NCBI GenBank assembly: GCA_028711945.1
Contig: JAQTRG010000004.1
Location: 1 to 16,738 of the forward strand
DNA: 16,738 nt
Source of the DNA: Minisyncoccota bacterium
GTDB taxonomy: Bacteria; Patescibacteriota; Minisyncoccia; Minisyncoccales; Minisyncoccaceae
Direction: 5' to 3'
Of this stretch, positions 1-5,750 are shown in pieces. Made by a program: the position numbers and the translations under genes. Each line of letters opens with the position of its first letter. The stretch's first letter is position 1. The notes under the pieces are model-generated. The model ran no database searches, was not told where the DNA came from, and saw only the letters and a list, made by a program, of their open reading frames with translations.

Positions 1-265
1 CAGCATCTTTAATAACATGCTCTATTTCTTTTATGTTTTCTTTTGCGGATAGTCTTCCAATCTCTGGTCTCATTCCCGCCCCAAGACCCTTAGTGATTTT
101 TTCACCAATTCTTACCTTCACGTGTGCTTCTTTTCTCTTTAAGTCTTGAGCGTCTGTATTGATGCTTACAAGCTCAACTTGCTTGATTTTAGCCCTCATC
201 AACCTATCAACAGTATTACATCCAGCCCCTCCCACTCCAACAACTTTTATTCTTGCTAAGCTCAT
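1..265 (-). CDS. ftsZ: Cell division GTPase FtsZ, N-terminal part (gene continues beyond the left edge)
   Basis: FtsZ is the tubulin-like GTPase that polymerises into the division ring at midcell. The first 88 codons are present; the rest lies outside the window. The translation starts MSLARIKVVGVGGAGCNTVD, which is the first FtsZ strand followed by the GGAGxN nucleotide-binding loop. Next come SINTDAQ (residues 34-40) and GLGAGMRPEIG (60-70), the T2-loop region that usually reads GAGxNPE. The M-R pair in that loop is a slight departure from the usual residues. The ATG at 265 is the natural start because the N-terminal strand begins at once and no better upstream start is seen. Only 8 bases separate it from the ftsA stop, so it is the last visible gene of a ybeY-ftsA-ftsZ unit. 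No Shine-Dalgarno sequence precedes it. The assignment is secure. Confidence 0.97.
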   Translation of the reverse strand, partial: MSLARIKVVGVGGAGCNTVDRLMRAKIKQVELVSINTDAQDLKRKEAHVKVRIGEKITKGLGAGMRPEIGRLSAKENIKEIEHVIKDA

Positions 266-273
266 ATATTTAA

Positions 274-1539
274 TTAAGGAATGAAATTTTCAAAAAATCT
301 CCTGATGCTCTTTCCGATTCCTGAAGAATTAGATCCTCTAGGCTCTATGTGTTCCATCTTGTTTATTATCAATCCACAAACAGTTGCAAGAGAGCTATCT
401 TTTTCTAATCCCTTAAAATCCTTTGGATATCCAATCCTACAAGGAAGTTTAAATTCTTTCTTAGCTAACTCAACAATCCCAGGAAGTTTTGCTCCACCAC
501 CTGTAAGGACAATTCCACCAGGAAGAAGTCCTTGTTTTGAAGCTTTCTTAATTTCTTTATCAGCTAATTCAAAAATCTCACAAACTCTTGCTTCAATAAT
601 CTTACCTAATTCTTTTTCTGAGAAAGATAAAACATTTTTATTCTTTTTCTCTGCTTTCTTTTTTTTCTTATCTTCTTCAAAATCATAATCTTCTGGCTCA
701 TCAAGATAAGATAAATCAAAATCTATCATCTTTTTTCCATTTGCATTATTATTGCAAAATCCAAAATCTCTTTTAATCTTTTCTGCAGTTTCTATCTCTG
801 TCTTGAATCCAATAGCTATATCATTAGTAATATTTGCTGATCCAATAGGAAAGACTGCAAAATTAAGAAGCTTGTTTTCTTCAAAAATAACTATACTAGT
901 TGTTCCAGCTCCAATATTTATCAGTGCTACTCCTAATTCTTTTTGGTTCGGAGTTAAAACAGCGCTTGCATCAGCTATCGGTCCAGAAACGATATTATCT
1001 TCATCTAAGCCTCCCACTGCTTCGATAATGCTTTCTATGTCAGAAGTAAAAGCTGAAAGAAGAAAAGCGTCTAATTCTAATCTCATCCCCTGCATTCCCA
1101 AAGGATCATTTATTTCTTTTTCTCCATCGAGAACCCATTCTTTGGGAAAAACTTGAAGAATTGTCTTGTTTCCTGATTGAAGATTTATCGTCTTAACATC
1201 TTCATATATTCTTTCAATGTCTTCTTTAGAAACTTTTTGGTCAGCTCTTCCTACTGATATCAAAGCATGGTTTGAAACCAATTGAAGTCTCGTTCCGTTA
1301 ATGTTCACGAAAAGGCTATCAATTCTACAATTATTTCTTTTCTCAACTCTTTCTAAAAGATCCTGTATCCTTTTGCTTACCTCTCCAATTTCTCTTATCC
1401 TTCCCTTATGCACGCCAAAAGAATCTATTTTATCAGAAAACAAAACTTCGAATCCTATTTCTGAATCTTTTTTTACACCAACTATTTTTATAGTATCTGT
1501 GCCTATATCGAGACCAGTGATAACTCTGTCTTTAGCCAT
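274..1539 (-). CDS. ftsA: Cell division protein FtsA (actin-like membrane anchor of FtsZ)
   Basis: FtsA is an actin-fold ATPase that binds the FtsZ C-terminal tail and tethers the division ring to the inner face of the membrane. The 421-residue protein has the phosphate-1 motif LDIGTDTIKIVG (10-21), the FtsA-specific 1C subdomain around 85-165, the phosphate-2 motif INIGAGTTSI (207-216) and the adenosine motif VLTGGGAKLPG (344-354). The last 15 residues, from about 407, form a short basic and aromatic stretch (IGKSIRRFFENF) that fits the membrane-targeting amphipathic helix of the family. Odd feature: residues about 281-303 are an acidic run followed by a lysine run (DKKKKKAEKKNK), an insertion between phosphate-2 and the adenosine motif. 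It lies 8 bases upstream of ftsZ and 6 bases downstream of ybeY, so co-transcription is very likely. The pilus ATPase PilM is a relative, but adjacency to ftsZ and the C-terminal helix decide for FtsA. Confidence 0.95.
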   Translation of the reverse strand: MAKDRVITGLDIGTDTIKIVGVKKDSEIGFEVLFSDKIDSFGVHKGRIREIGEVSKRIQDLLERVEKRNNCRIDSLFVNINGTRLQLVSNHALISVGRADQKVSKEDIERIYEDVKTINLQSGNKTILQVFPKEWVLDGEKEINDPLGMQGMRLELDAFLLSAFTSDIESIIEAVGGLDEDNIVSGPIADASAVLTPNQKELGVALINIGAGTTSIVIFEENKLLNFAVFPIGSANITNDIAIGFKTEIETAEKIKRDFGFCNNNANGKKMIDFDLSYLDEPEDYDFEEDKKKKKAEKKNKNVLSFSEKELGKIIEARVCEIFELADKEIKKASKQGLLPGGIVLTGGGAKLPGIVELAKKEFKLPCRIGYPKDFKGLEKDSSLATVCGLIINKMEHIEPRGSNSSGIGKSIRRFFENFIP

Positions 1540-1545
1540 TGTTTT

Positions 1546-1935
1546 TTATTTAAATATTTTTAAAATATAATCTTCTTGTTTTAAAAGCATTTCTTTTTCT
1601 TTCTTTTCTCCTTTTTCATGCTCATATCCCAGAATATGCAGAACCCCATGTATTAATACTCTTGTTAATTCTTTTTTAAAGTCTTTTCCATTCTTCTTAA
1701 CTTCATCCGTACAGATAACTATTTGGTTCATATCTTCTCCGAACGAAAGCACATCAGTTGTTTTATCTTTTTTTCTGTATTTTTTATTCAATTTTCTAAT
1801 CTCCGAAGAGTTGACTAAAGCAATTGATAAATCTAATTTAGATTTTTCTAACTTTAATACTTTTTCTGCAATCTTCTTCAAAGATTCTTTGGAAACGTTC
1901 TTGTCTCCCCCTGAGATATTAATAATTTCAATCAT
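1546..1935 (-). CDS. ybeY: Endoribonuclease YbeY (rRNA maturation factor)
   Basis: YbeY is a zinc-dependent single-strand endoribonuclease that takes part in 16S rRNA 3'-end maturation and ribosome quality control in the cytoplasm. The 129-residue protein has the family signature HGVLHILGYEH at 96-106, giving three zinc ligands, His96, His100 and His106. It also has the conserved KYRKKDKTTDVLSF segment (52-65) with the invariant Arg54. The length is slightly shorter than the roughly 150 residues of typical members. The ATG at 1935 is preceded by a good promoter and no Shine-Dalgarno sequence. The predicted transcript begins only about 7 bases before it. It is the first gene of a ybeY-ftsA-ftsZ unit, which is unusual, since ybeY more often sits with phoH, era or a dgkA-type gene. 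Function is assigned with high confidence from the zinc motif. Confidence 0.95.
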   Translation of the reverse strand: MIEIINISGGDKNVSKESLKKIAEKVLKLEKSKLDLSIALVNSSEIRKLNKKYRKKDKTTDVLSFGEDMNQIVICTDEVKKNGKDFKKELTRVLIHGVLHILGYEHEKGEKKEKEMLLKQEDYILKIFK

Positions 1936-1948
1936 TTCTTTTGAGTCT

Positions 1949-1977
1949 ATTTTACAAGATTAAGAAAGTTATTGCAA
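1949..1977 (-). promoter_or_regulatory. Predicted sigma-70-type promoter of ybeY-ftsA-ftsZ
   Basis: Read on the minus strand, the -35 hexamer is TTGCAA (1977-1972), the spacer is 17 bases, and the -10 hexamer is TAAAAT (1954-1949). The predicted start of transcription is near 1942, so the leader before the ybeY ATG (1935) is about 7 bases with no SD. It lies just downstream of the hydrolase terminator, where a new transcription unit needs a promoter. Both hexamers match the consensus in part, and no transcript data are available. Confidence 0.6.
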
Positions 1978-1984
1978 GTTTAAC

Positions 1985-2007
1985 AAAAAAGAGCCCTTTA
2001 GGACTCT
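1985..2007 (-). terminator. Intrinsic terminator of the hydrolase gene
   Basis: On the minus strand the sequence GAGTCC-TAAA-GGGCTC (2006-1991) folds into a six-pair stem with one G-T wobble and a four-base loop, extended by one A-T pair. It is followed directly by six Ts (1990-1985). It begins about 5 bases after the hydrolase stop codon. Stem, loop and U-tract are all as expected for Rho-independent termination, and it separates the hydrolase from the ybeY-ftsA-ftsZ unit. Confidence 0.8.
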
Positions 2008-2011
2008 ATTT

Positions 2012-2779
2012 TTAATAATTTGCTATTATCCACCTATTAATAATATCGTGAAACTCTGTAGAATTTTCTTTATCGCTTAAATTGTGATCTCCATCTTTAA
2101 TAATATGAAATTCTTTCTTGCTCTTAATCTTATCAAATAACATTTTTTGATGCTCTATCGGGATAACATCGTCTTTATCTCCTCCTATTATTAAAACTGG
2201 ACACTTTATTTTATCTGCTGTTTTTAATAAATCATGTTTCTCTCCATCTTTAATAAAATCATATCCTGCCTTTTTGATGATCCCTGGACTACTATGACTT
2301 TCCCATACTCTAACTCCACTGGCTTTCCAATCTTCTAATATGTCTTTAATATTATTTGTCTCTTGATAAAGTTTTCCTGAAACAAGGGGACAAAAAAGTA
2401 TAACCCCTTTAAGATTATTATTAACAGCATAGTTAGCAACACAATATCCTCCTAAACTATGACCACTCAAAAAGAACGATTTTTGATAAAAACTCTGTAA
2501 TTTTGACCAATTAATTATATCTTCTAGGTCTTCATAATAACTTGTTATCGTCCCACCTTCCATTTTCCCTTCACTTTCTCCAAGACTATTTGTTGCATCA
2601 AATAAAACTATTGTAAAATTATATTCTTTAAATATTTTTGCTGTCTCTGTTAATAACGGATGTTCTTTAAATCCCAAATGTCCATGCATTAAAAAAACTA
2701 ATCCTTTCTGATTTTTTATTTCATCAACAGCTACTGCCATTTTTAATCCTTTTCGATTTTGAATAATTATCTTTTCCAT
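2012..2779 (-). CDS. Alpha/beta-hydrolase family protein (serine hydrolase, substrate unknown)
   Basis: This is an alpha/beta-hydrolase-fold enzyme, probably cytoplasmic because no signal peptide is seen. With the ATG at 2779 it has 255 residues. The nucleophile elbow is GHSLGG with Ser108. The acid lies in GGDKDDVIP, with Asp203 the best candidate. The base is His232 in DGDHN. An early HGHLG (32-36) fits the oxyanion-hole loop. This spacing resembles the prolyl-oligopeptidase/dienelactone-hydrolase-like and acyl-esterase groups, so an esterase or lipase-like role is more likely than a peptidase role; the substrate cannot be read from the sequence. A reading from TTG at 2803 would add eight residues, but that codon sits in the loop of a hairpin, so I prefer the ATG. 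A GGAGGTG lies 15 bases before this ATG, rather far, and inside the hairpin. The gene stands alone between two terminator-like hairpins in an otherwise housekeeping region. Confidence 0.85.
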   Translation of the reverse strand: MEKIIIQNRKGLKMAVAVDEIKNQKGLVFLMHGHLGFKEHPLLTETAKIFKEYNFTIVLFDATNSLGESEGKMEGGTITSYYEDLEDIINWSKLQSFYQKSFFLSGHSLGGYCVANYAVNNNLKGVILFCPLVSGKLYQETNNIKDILEDWKASGVRVWESHSSPGIIKKAGYDFIKDGEKHDLLKTADKIKCPVLIIGGDKDDVIPIEHQKMLFDKIKSKKEFHIIKDGDHNLSDKENSTEFHDIINRWIIANY

Positions 2780-2789
2780 TTTATAAATT

Positions 2790-2811
2790 AAAAGCACCTC
2801 CAAAGAGGTGC
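2790..2811 (-). terminator. Hairpin after yqeY: weak terminator or attenuator ahead of the hydrolase
   Basis: The plus-strand arms GCACCTC (2794-2800) and GAGGTGC (2805-2811) are perfectly complementary around a four-base loop. On the minus strand the hairpin is followed by TTTT (2793-2790), then AA and more Ts. It lies 5 bases beyond the yqeY stop, so it can end the lepB-hisS-rpsU-yqeY transcript. The U-tract is short, so some read-through into the hydrolase is plausible. The 3' arm contains GGAGGTG, the only SD-like sequence near the hydrolase start, so in a read-through RNA the hairpin would hide it. Confidence 0.65.
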
Positions 2812-2816
2812 CTCCG

Positions 2817-3314
2817 TTAATTCCCTAATTCTTCCCTAACAACTTTTGCTACTAAGTTACCATCTGCCTTTCCTTTAGTTTGAGGAGAAACTTCTTTCAT
2901 AACTATTCCGATATCTTTCATCCCTTGAGCATTAGTCTTAGAGACAACATTTTTAACGATTACCCTAATCTCATCTTCTGTTAATTCTTTAGGCATGTAT
3001 TTTTTCAAAAACTCCATCTCTGTTTTTTCTTTTTCAATTAAGTCTTGTCTCCCTCCCTGTTCGAATTGAACGATACTATCTCTTCTCTTTTTAACTTCTA
3101 AAAAAAGAACTTCAATTATTTCTTCATCAGTCAATTTCATTTTTTCCTTTAATTGCTCTTCTGTAAGAGTAGGTTCTTTCTCAAAAATCTTAACCCTCTT
3201 ATCCATTTCTTTATTAAAAATAGAAGAAGACAGCATCCTTAGGGTAGATACCTTTGATTCATTCTTTTCTTTTAATGCAGAAATTAAATCTTTCTTAATT
3301 TCTTCTGTAAGCAT
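2817..3314 (-). CDS. yqeY: GatB/YqeY domain-containing protein
   Basis: YqeY-family proteins resemble the tail domain of GatB, the tRNA-binding part of the Asp/Glu-tRNA amidotransferase. Their exact role is not established; tRNA binding is the usual suggestion. The 165-residue protein begins with a helical segment (LTEEIKKDLISALKEK) followed by KVSTLRMLSSSI, a family hallmark. It continues with EVKKRRDSIVQFEQGGRQDL (93-112) and KYMPKELTEDE, and ends with MKDIGIVMKEV and GKADGNLVAKVVREEL, matching the C-terminal tail-domain motif. A somewhat long charged stretch at about 38-65 looks like a family-variable loop. The start is one base after the rpsU stop, and rpsU-yqeY adjacency is known in many bacteria, which supports both calls. 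Family assignment is sure; molecular function is not. Confidence 0.93.
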   Translation of the reverse strand: MLTEEIKKDLISALKEKNESKVSTLRMLSSSIFNKEMDKRVKIFEKEPTLTEEQLKEKMKLTDEEIIEVLFLEVKKRRDSIVQFEQGGRQDLIEKEKTEMEFLKKYMPKELTEDEIRVIVKNVVSKTNAQGMKDIGIVMKEVSPQTKGKADGNLVAKVVREELGN

Positions 3315-3315
3315 A

Positions 3316-3531
3316 TTATTTAGATGTTTTACCTAATTTCTTAAGCTTAGCAAACTCCTTTTTCTTTGCAACTTTTGCAAGAGCGGTTCTTTTTTGCATA
3401 TTTTCGCTCTTTGCTTTTACAACGAATCTTCTCTTTCTAGCTTCCAAAAGCACTCCGCTTTTTTGTACTGCTTTTGTAAATCTATAGACAAGAGATTGTG
3501 AAGTTTCCCTTGGTTGTTTTGCAATCTTCAT
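3316..3531 (-). CDS. rpsU: Small ribosomal subunit protein bS21
   Basis: bS21 is a small basic protein of the 30S platform near the 16S rRNA 3' end and the anti-Shine-Dalgarno sequence, where it assists initiation. The 71-residue translation contains QSLVYRFTKAVQKSGVL followed by the basic helix EARKRRFV, the bS21 core, and a lysine-rich C-terminal tail ending KKLGKTSK. The core sits after an N-terminal stretch (MKIAKQPRETS) in place of the usual VxVxxxE strand, so the beginning is somewhat divergent. It sits 1 base after hisS and 1 base before yqeY, in a tight operon. No SD precedes its ATG. Confidence 0.9.
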   Translation of the reverse strand: MKIAKQPRETSQSLVYRFTKAVQKSGVLLEARKRRFVVKAKSENMQKRTALAKVAKKKEFAKLKKLGKTSK

Positions 3532-3532
3532 T

Positions 3533-4813
3533 TTATTGTTCTTTTAATACGTTTTTAATTTCTTTAATAATATCTTCTTGTTTTACCTCGACCTGTTTAG
3601 CTGTTTGCATATTCCTAATCAATATCATGTTGTTTAAAGCTTCTCTTTGCCCTAAAATTATTACAACTTTAGCCCCCAATCTACTAGCTTTACCAAGTTG
3701 CTCTTTAAGGGAGTCCTTGCCAAATCCTTCACCAACTTTAATATTTGCCCTTCTTAAATCTTCAAGTATCGGCAAACTTTTCTTTTTAGCTAAAGGACCT
3801 ATTTGAGCAAAAAATATCTCTGGAACTGAAGGAAATGAAACCTTGGCTCCTATTTCCTTCATTGCAGAAATAATCCTATCTACTCCAGCAGCTGCACCAC
3901 AAGCAGGAATATCTCCCCCTCCCAACATTTTTACTAGATTATCATATCTTCCTCCTCCTGCCAAGGCTCCTGACCTAACTCCATCTTTTTCTGTCTCTAT
4001 TTCAAAAACTGTTTTAGTGTAATAGTCTAACCCTCTTACCAATTTACTATCTAAACAATATGGCACCTTTAATTCATCCAAATATTCTAAAACTTCTTTT
4101 AAGTGATTTTTACAAGAATCGCAAAGGAAATCAACACTCTGTGGAGCTTGAGATAATGTTTCCTGGCATTTTTCATTCTTACAATCAAGAACTCTTAAAG
4201 GATTTGTCTTTGCTCTTCTATTGCAATCTCCACACAATGAAGAACTCTTTTCTCTCAAAAACTTAACTAATGCTTTCCTATATAATGGCCTGCAATTGTC
4301 ATCTCCTATTGAATTAACTCTTACCATTAAATTCTTTAATCCCAAATCATGAAGAATCGCGTACATTGTTAAAATTGATTGAACGTCTATGATGGGATCA
4401 TTTTCTCCTAAAATCTCTATTCCAAACTGCCAAAACTGTCTAAATCTTCCAGCTTGAGGTCTTTCATATCTAAAAAATGGCCCATAATACCATAATCTCA
4501 CTGGCTGGGGCAAAGAAGAAAAACCGTGTTCAATATATGCTCTCACAATAGAAGCTGTTCCTTCTGGTCTTAAAGACAAAATATCTTTCCCTTTTGTCTT
4601 CAAAGAAAACATTTCCTTTTCAACTATATCGGTATTCTGGCCAACGCTTCTGATGAATAAATTTGCATCTTCAAGGATAGGAGTATCTATCTTATCAAAA
4701 TCATAAAAGGAAAAAACCTTCTTGGCTGTTTCCAATATTTTTTCATAATAGACCTGATCCTGAGGTAAAATATCATGCATGCCAGTAGGTATTTGAAATT
4801 TTGGCTTACTCAT
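3533..4813 (-). CDS. hisS: Histidyl-tRNA synthetase (HisRS)
   Basis: HisRS charges tRNA-His with histidine using ATP in the cytoplasm. The 426-residue protein is a class II synthetase of normal bacterial length. Visible motifs: the N-terminal IPTGMHDILP (8-17), LRPEGTASIVRAY (81-93), motif 2 GPFFRYERPQAGRFRQFWQFG (111-131), the histidine-specific LVRGLDYYTKTVFE (258-271), and motif 3 GGGDIPACGAAAGVDRI (298-314). The anticodon-binding domain follows from about residue 330. The insertion domain carries three cysteine pairs: Cys194/Cys197, Cys211/Cys216 and Cys231/Cys234. These could bind zinc, although several bacterial HisRS proteins keep some of them. Motif 2 and the HisA sequence rule out the HisZ paralogue. 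It follows lepB by 13 bases and precedes rpsU by 1 base. The start ATG at 4813 lacks an SD. Confidence 0.97.
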   Translation of the reverse strand: MSKPKFQIPTGMHDILPQDQVYYEKILETAKKVFSFYDFDKIDTPILEDANLFIRSVGQNTDIVEKEMFSLKTKGKDILSLRPEGTASIVRAYIEHGFSSLPQPVRLWYYGPFFRYERPQAGRFRQFWQFGIEILGENDPIIDVQSILTMYAILHDLGLKNLMVRVNSIGDDNCRPLYRKALVKFLREKSSSLCGDCNRRAKTNPLRVLDCKNEKCQETLSQAPQSVDFLCDSCKNHLKEVLEYLDELKVPYCLDSKLVRGLDYYTKTVFEIETEKDGVRSGALAGGGRYDNLVKMLGGGDIPACGAAAGVDRIISAMKEIGAKVSFPSVPEIFFAQIGPLAKKKSLPILEDLRRANIKVGEGFGKDSLKEQLGKASRLGAKVVIILGQREALNNMILIRNMQTAKQVEVKQEDIIKEIKNVLKEQ

Positions 4814-4826
4814 AAATTAAATTATT

Positions 4827-5399
4827 TTATAGCGACTCTGAATTTATAGTATTAACTAGCACTTCAAAAGGAGAAATTCTTAAAAGTATCCTGCCAATAA
4901 TATTATTCTTTGGCACTACTCCCCATTTTCTTGAATCAGAAGAAAAATTCCTATTGTCTCCCATAACAAAATATTCATTTTCTCCTAACTTTAATGGGCC
5001 AGATGAAAGATTATTCTTCCATTCTGCTCTTACCTTGTCCGTAATATATAATGATTCATCTATTTTTTCCCGCGAAGAACCTTCCTTAGCAATATACAGT
5101 TGTCCATCCACAATCTCGACTGTTTCATTTGGCAAACCAACTATTCTTTTAATATATCTTTGAGATACATCCTTTGGATACTTAAAAACAATTACTTCTC
5201 CTCTTTGTGGCTCTCTAAACCTATATGAGACCTCATCGATAATCAAATAATCAGTTGAATGGTAATTAGGCTCCATTGAATTGCCTTTAACGATAAAGGG
5301 TTGGAAAAGCAACATTCTGATAGGAATAACAATAGCTAGAGCTATTAATAATATCTTTAGTGAATCTAATAAGAAAATAATAAATTCTTTGGGTTCCAT
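4827..5399 (-). CDS. lepB: Signal peptidase I
   Basis: Signal peptidase I is a membrane-bound Ser/Lys protease that cleaves signal peptides from exported preproteins on the outer face of the membrane. From the ATG at 5399 the protein has 190 residues. A single N-terminal membrane span covers about residues 7-32. Box B is GNSMEPNY, with catalytic Ser41. Box D is RYIKRIVGLP, with general-base Lys84. Box E is GDNRNFSSDSRKWG near the C-terminal third. One membrane span and the short length match the Gram-positive/CPR-type enzyme rather than the two-span E. coli form. An upstream in-frame TTG at 5417 would add six residues, but it lies upstream of the -10 hexamer of the probable promoter and so would not be transcribed. 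This promoter places the transcript start at or next to the ATG itself. It is the first gene of lepB-hisS-rpsU-yqeY. Confidence 0.95.
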   Translation of the reverse strand: MEPKEFIIFLLDSLKILLIALAIVIPIRMLLFQPFIVKGNSMEPNYHSTDYLIIDEVSYRFREPQRGEVIVFKYPKDVSQRYIKRIVGLPNETVEIVDGQLYIAKEGSSREKIDESLYITDKVRAEWKNNLSSGPLKLGENEYFVMGDNRNFSSDSRKWGVVPKNNIIGRILLRISPFEVLVNTINSESL

Positions 5400-5405
5400 G
5401 AAAAT

Positions 5406-5434
5406 ATTATATACCAACTTGACATCTAACGCAA
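5406..5434 (-). promoter_or_regulatory. Predicted promoter of lepB-hisS-rpsU-yqeY (leaderless)
   Basis: On the minus strand there is a -35-like TTGCGT (5434-5429), a 17-base spacer and a perfect TATAAT (5411-5406). Six bases separate the TATAAT from the lepB ATG (5399), so the expected transcript start is the A of the ATG. The spacer contains the -35 hexamer of the divergent plus-strand promoter. Confidence 0.68.
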
Positions 5435-5446
5435 ATGTTGTATTAT
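5419..5446 (+). promoter_or_regulatory. Predicted promoter of the 74-codon gene
   Basis: A perfect TTGACA (5419-5424), a 16-base spacer and TATTAT (5441-5446) make the strongest -35/-10 pair noticed in the window. The expected transcript start is near 5453, giving a leader of about 19 bases that holds the GGAGGTG. It interleaves with the lepB promoter on the other strand. Confidence 0.68.
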
Positions 5447-5458
5447 GTTCTTGCTGTC

Positions 5459-5465
5459 GGAGGTG
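5459..5465 (+). promoter_or_regulatory. Strong Shine-Dalgarno sequence of the 74-codon gene
   Basis: GGAGGTG stands six bases before the ATG at 5472, an ideal complement and spacing for the 16S rRNA 3' end. It fixes the start at 5472 rather than the in-frame ATG at 5445, which overlaps the -10 hexamer. No other gene here has so good a site; parB has AAAGGA, and the remaining starts have little or none at the right distance. Confidence 0.8.
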
Positions 5466-5471
5466 ACAGAA

Positions 5472-5696
5472 ATGGTTATAAACACAAAAGATATGGAAGT
5501 ATTATTAGAGCTCGTTGAAAAAAGAGATTTTGTCGGCCAGGAAACTATCAGAGAAGTTTCCTCCGCAATGGATAAAGTTAGTGCAGCTATGCGTCTAAAA
5601 AATGCGTACTCAAACGATGGAGTGCTGGTAGCGGAAGTATATCTCAAGATGACTCTGCTAAATCTTGCAGATGTGTTAGAAAAACACGTCCGCTAA
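5472..5696 (+). CDS. Small protein of unknown function (74 residues)
   Basis: I do not recognise this protein. It has 74 residues and starts MVINTKDMEVLLELVEKRDF. It looks almost wholly helical, with regularly spaced Leu, Val and Ala (for example REVSSAMDKVSAAMRLKNAY and LKMTLLNLADVLEKHV). It has no signal peptide, no membrane span, no cysteine and no catalytic motif. It is mildly acidic to neutral. It has its own near-consensus promoter and a perfect Shine-Dalgarno sequence, which strongly supports a real and well-translated gene despite its size. By hand count its G+C is about 39 percent, somewhat above its neighbours, with GCG, CGT and GTC codons rarer elsewhere in the window. This could mean different ancestry or selection for expression. 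It is divergent from lepB and stands 54 bases ahead of pth, which has its own promoter. A small helical adaptor or regulator is possible, but there is no evidence for any particular role. Confidence 0.75.
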   Translation: MVINTKDMEVLLELVEKRDFVGQETIREVSSAMDKVSAAMRLKNAYSNDGVLVAEVYLKMTLLNLADVLEKHVR

Positions 5697-5713
5697 ACTT
5701 CATCGTTTTTTGT

Positions 5714-5741
5714 TTGCCTAAATCATTCAAAATAGTATAAT
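5714..5741 (+). promoter_or_regulatory. Predicted promoter of pth-topA
   Basis: A perfect TATAAT (5736-5741) is preceded at 16 bases by TTGCCT (5714-5719), or at 17 bases by TTTGCC. The expected transcript start, near 5748, is only about 3 bases before the pth ATG at 5751, again a nearly leaderless arrangement without an SD. A run of six Ts at 5706-5711 precedes it, but I see no clear stem that would make it a terminator of the small gene. Confidence 0.6.
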
Positions 5742-5750
5742 GGAAACAAT

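Noticed and set aside
115..130. TTCACGTG inside ftsZ, resembling the core of parS
   Set aside because: Only the central eight bases agree with the 16-base parS palindrome; neither flank matches, and the rest of ftsZ is coding. Not a credible ParB site.
281..1156. Long plus-strand open frames opposite ftsA
   Set aside because: They are antisense to a certain gene, have no RBS or promoter, and their translations are low-complexity Ser/Phe/Leu-rich, as expected from the complement of Lys/Glu-rich coding sequence.
2780..2803. TTG start adding eight residues to the hydrolase
   Set aside because: The codon is in the loop of the yqeY terminator hairpin and the added residues (EVLLIYK) do not belong to the fold; the ATG at 2779 is better.
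4814..4850. Possible internal promoter before hisS (TATAAA/TAAAAT about 10-12 bases before the ATG)
   Set aside because: The position would fit the leaderless pattern, but no acceptable -35 is found at 16-18 bases, and AT-rich DNA gives such hexamers by chance.
5400..5417. TTG start adding six residues to LepB
   Set aside because: The TTG lies upstream of the perfect -10 hexamer of the lepB promoter, so it would not be in the mRNA.
5445..5471. ATG at 5445 as start of the 74-codon gene
   Set aside because: It overlaps the -10 hexamer TATTAT and has no SD; the ATG at 5472 has GGAGGTG at six bases.
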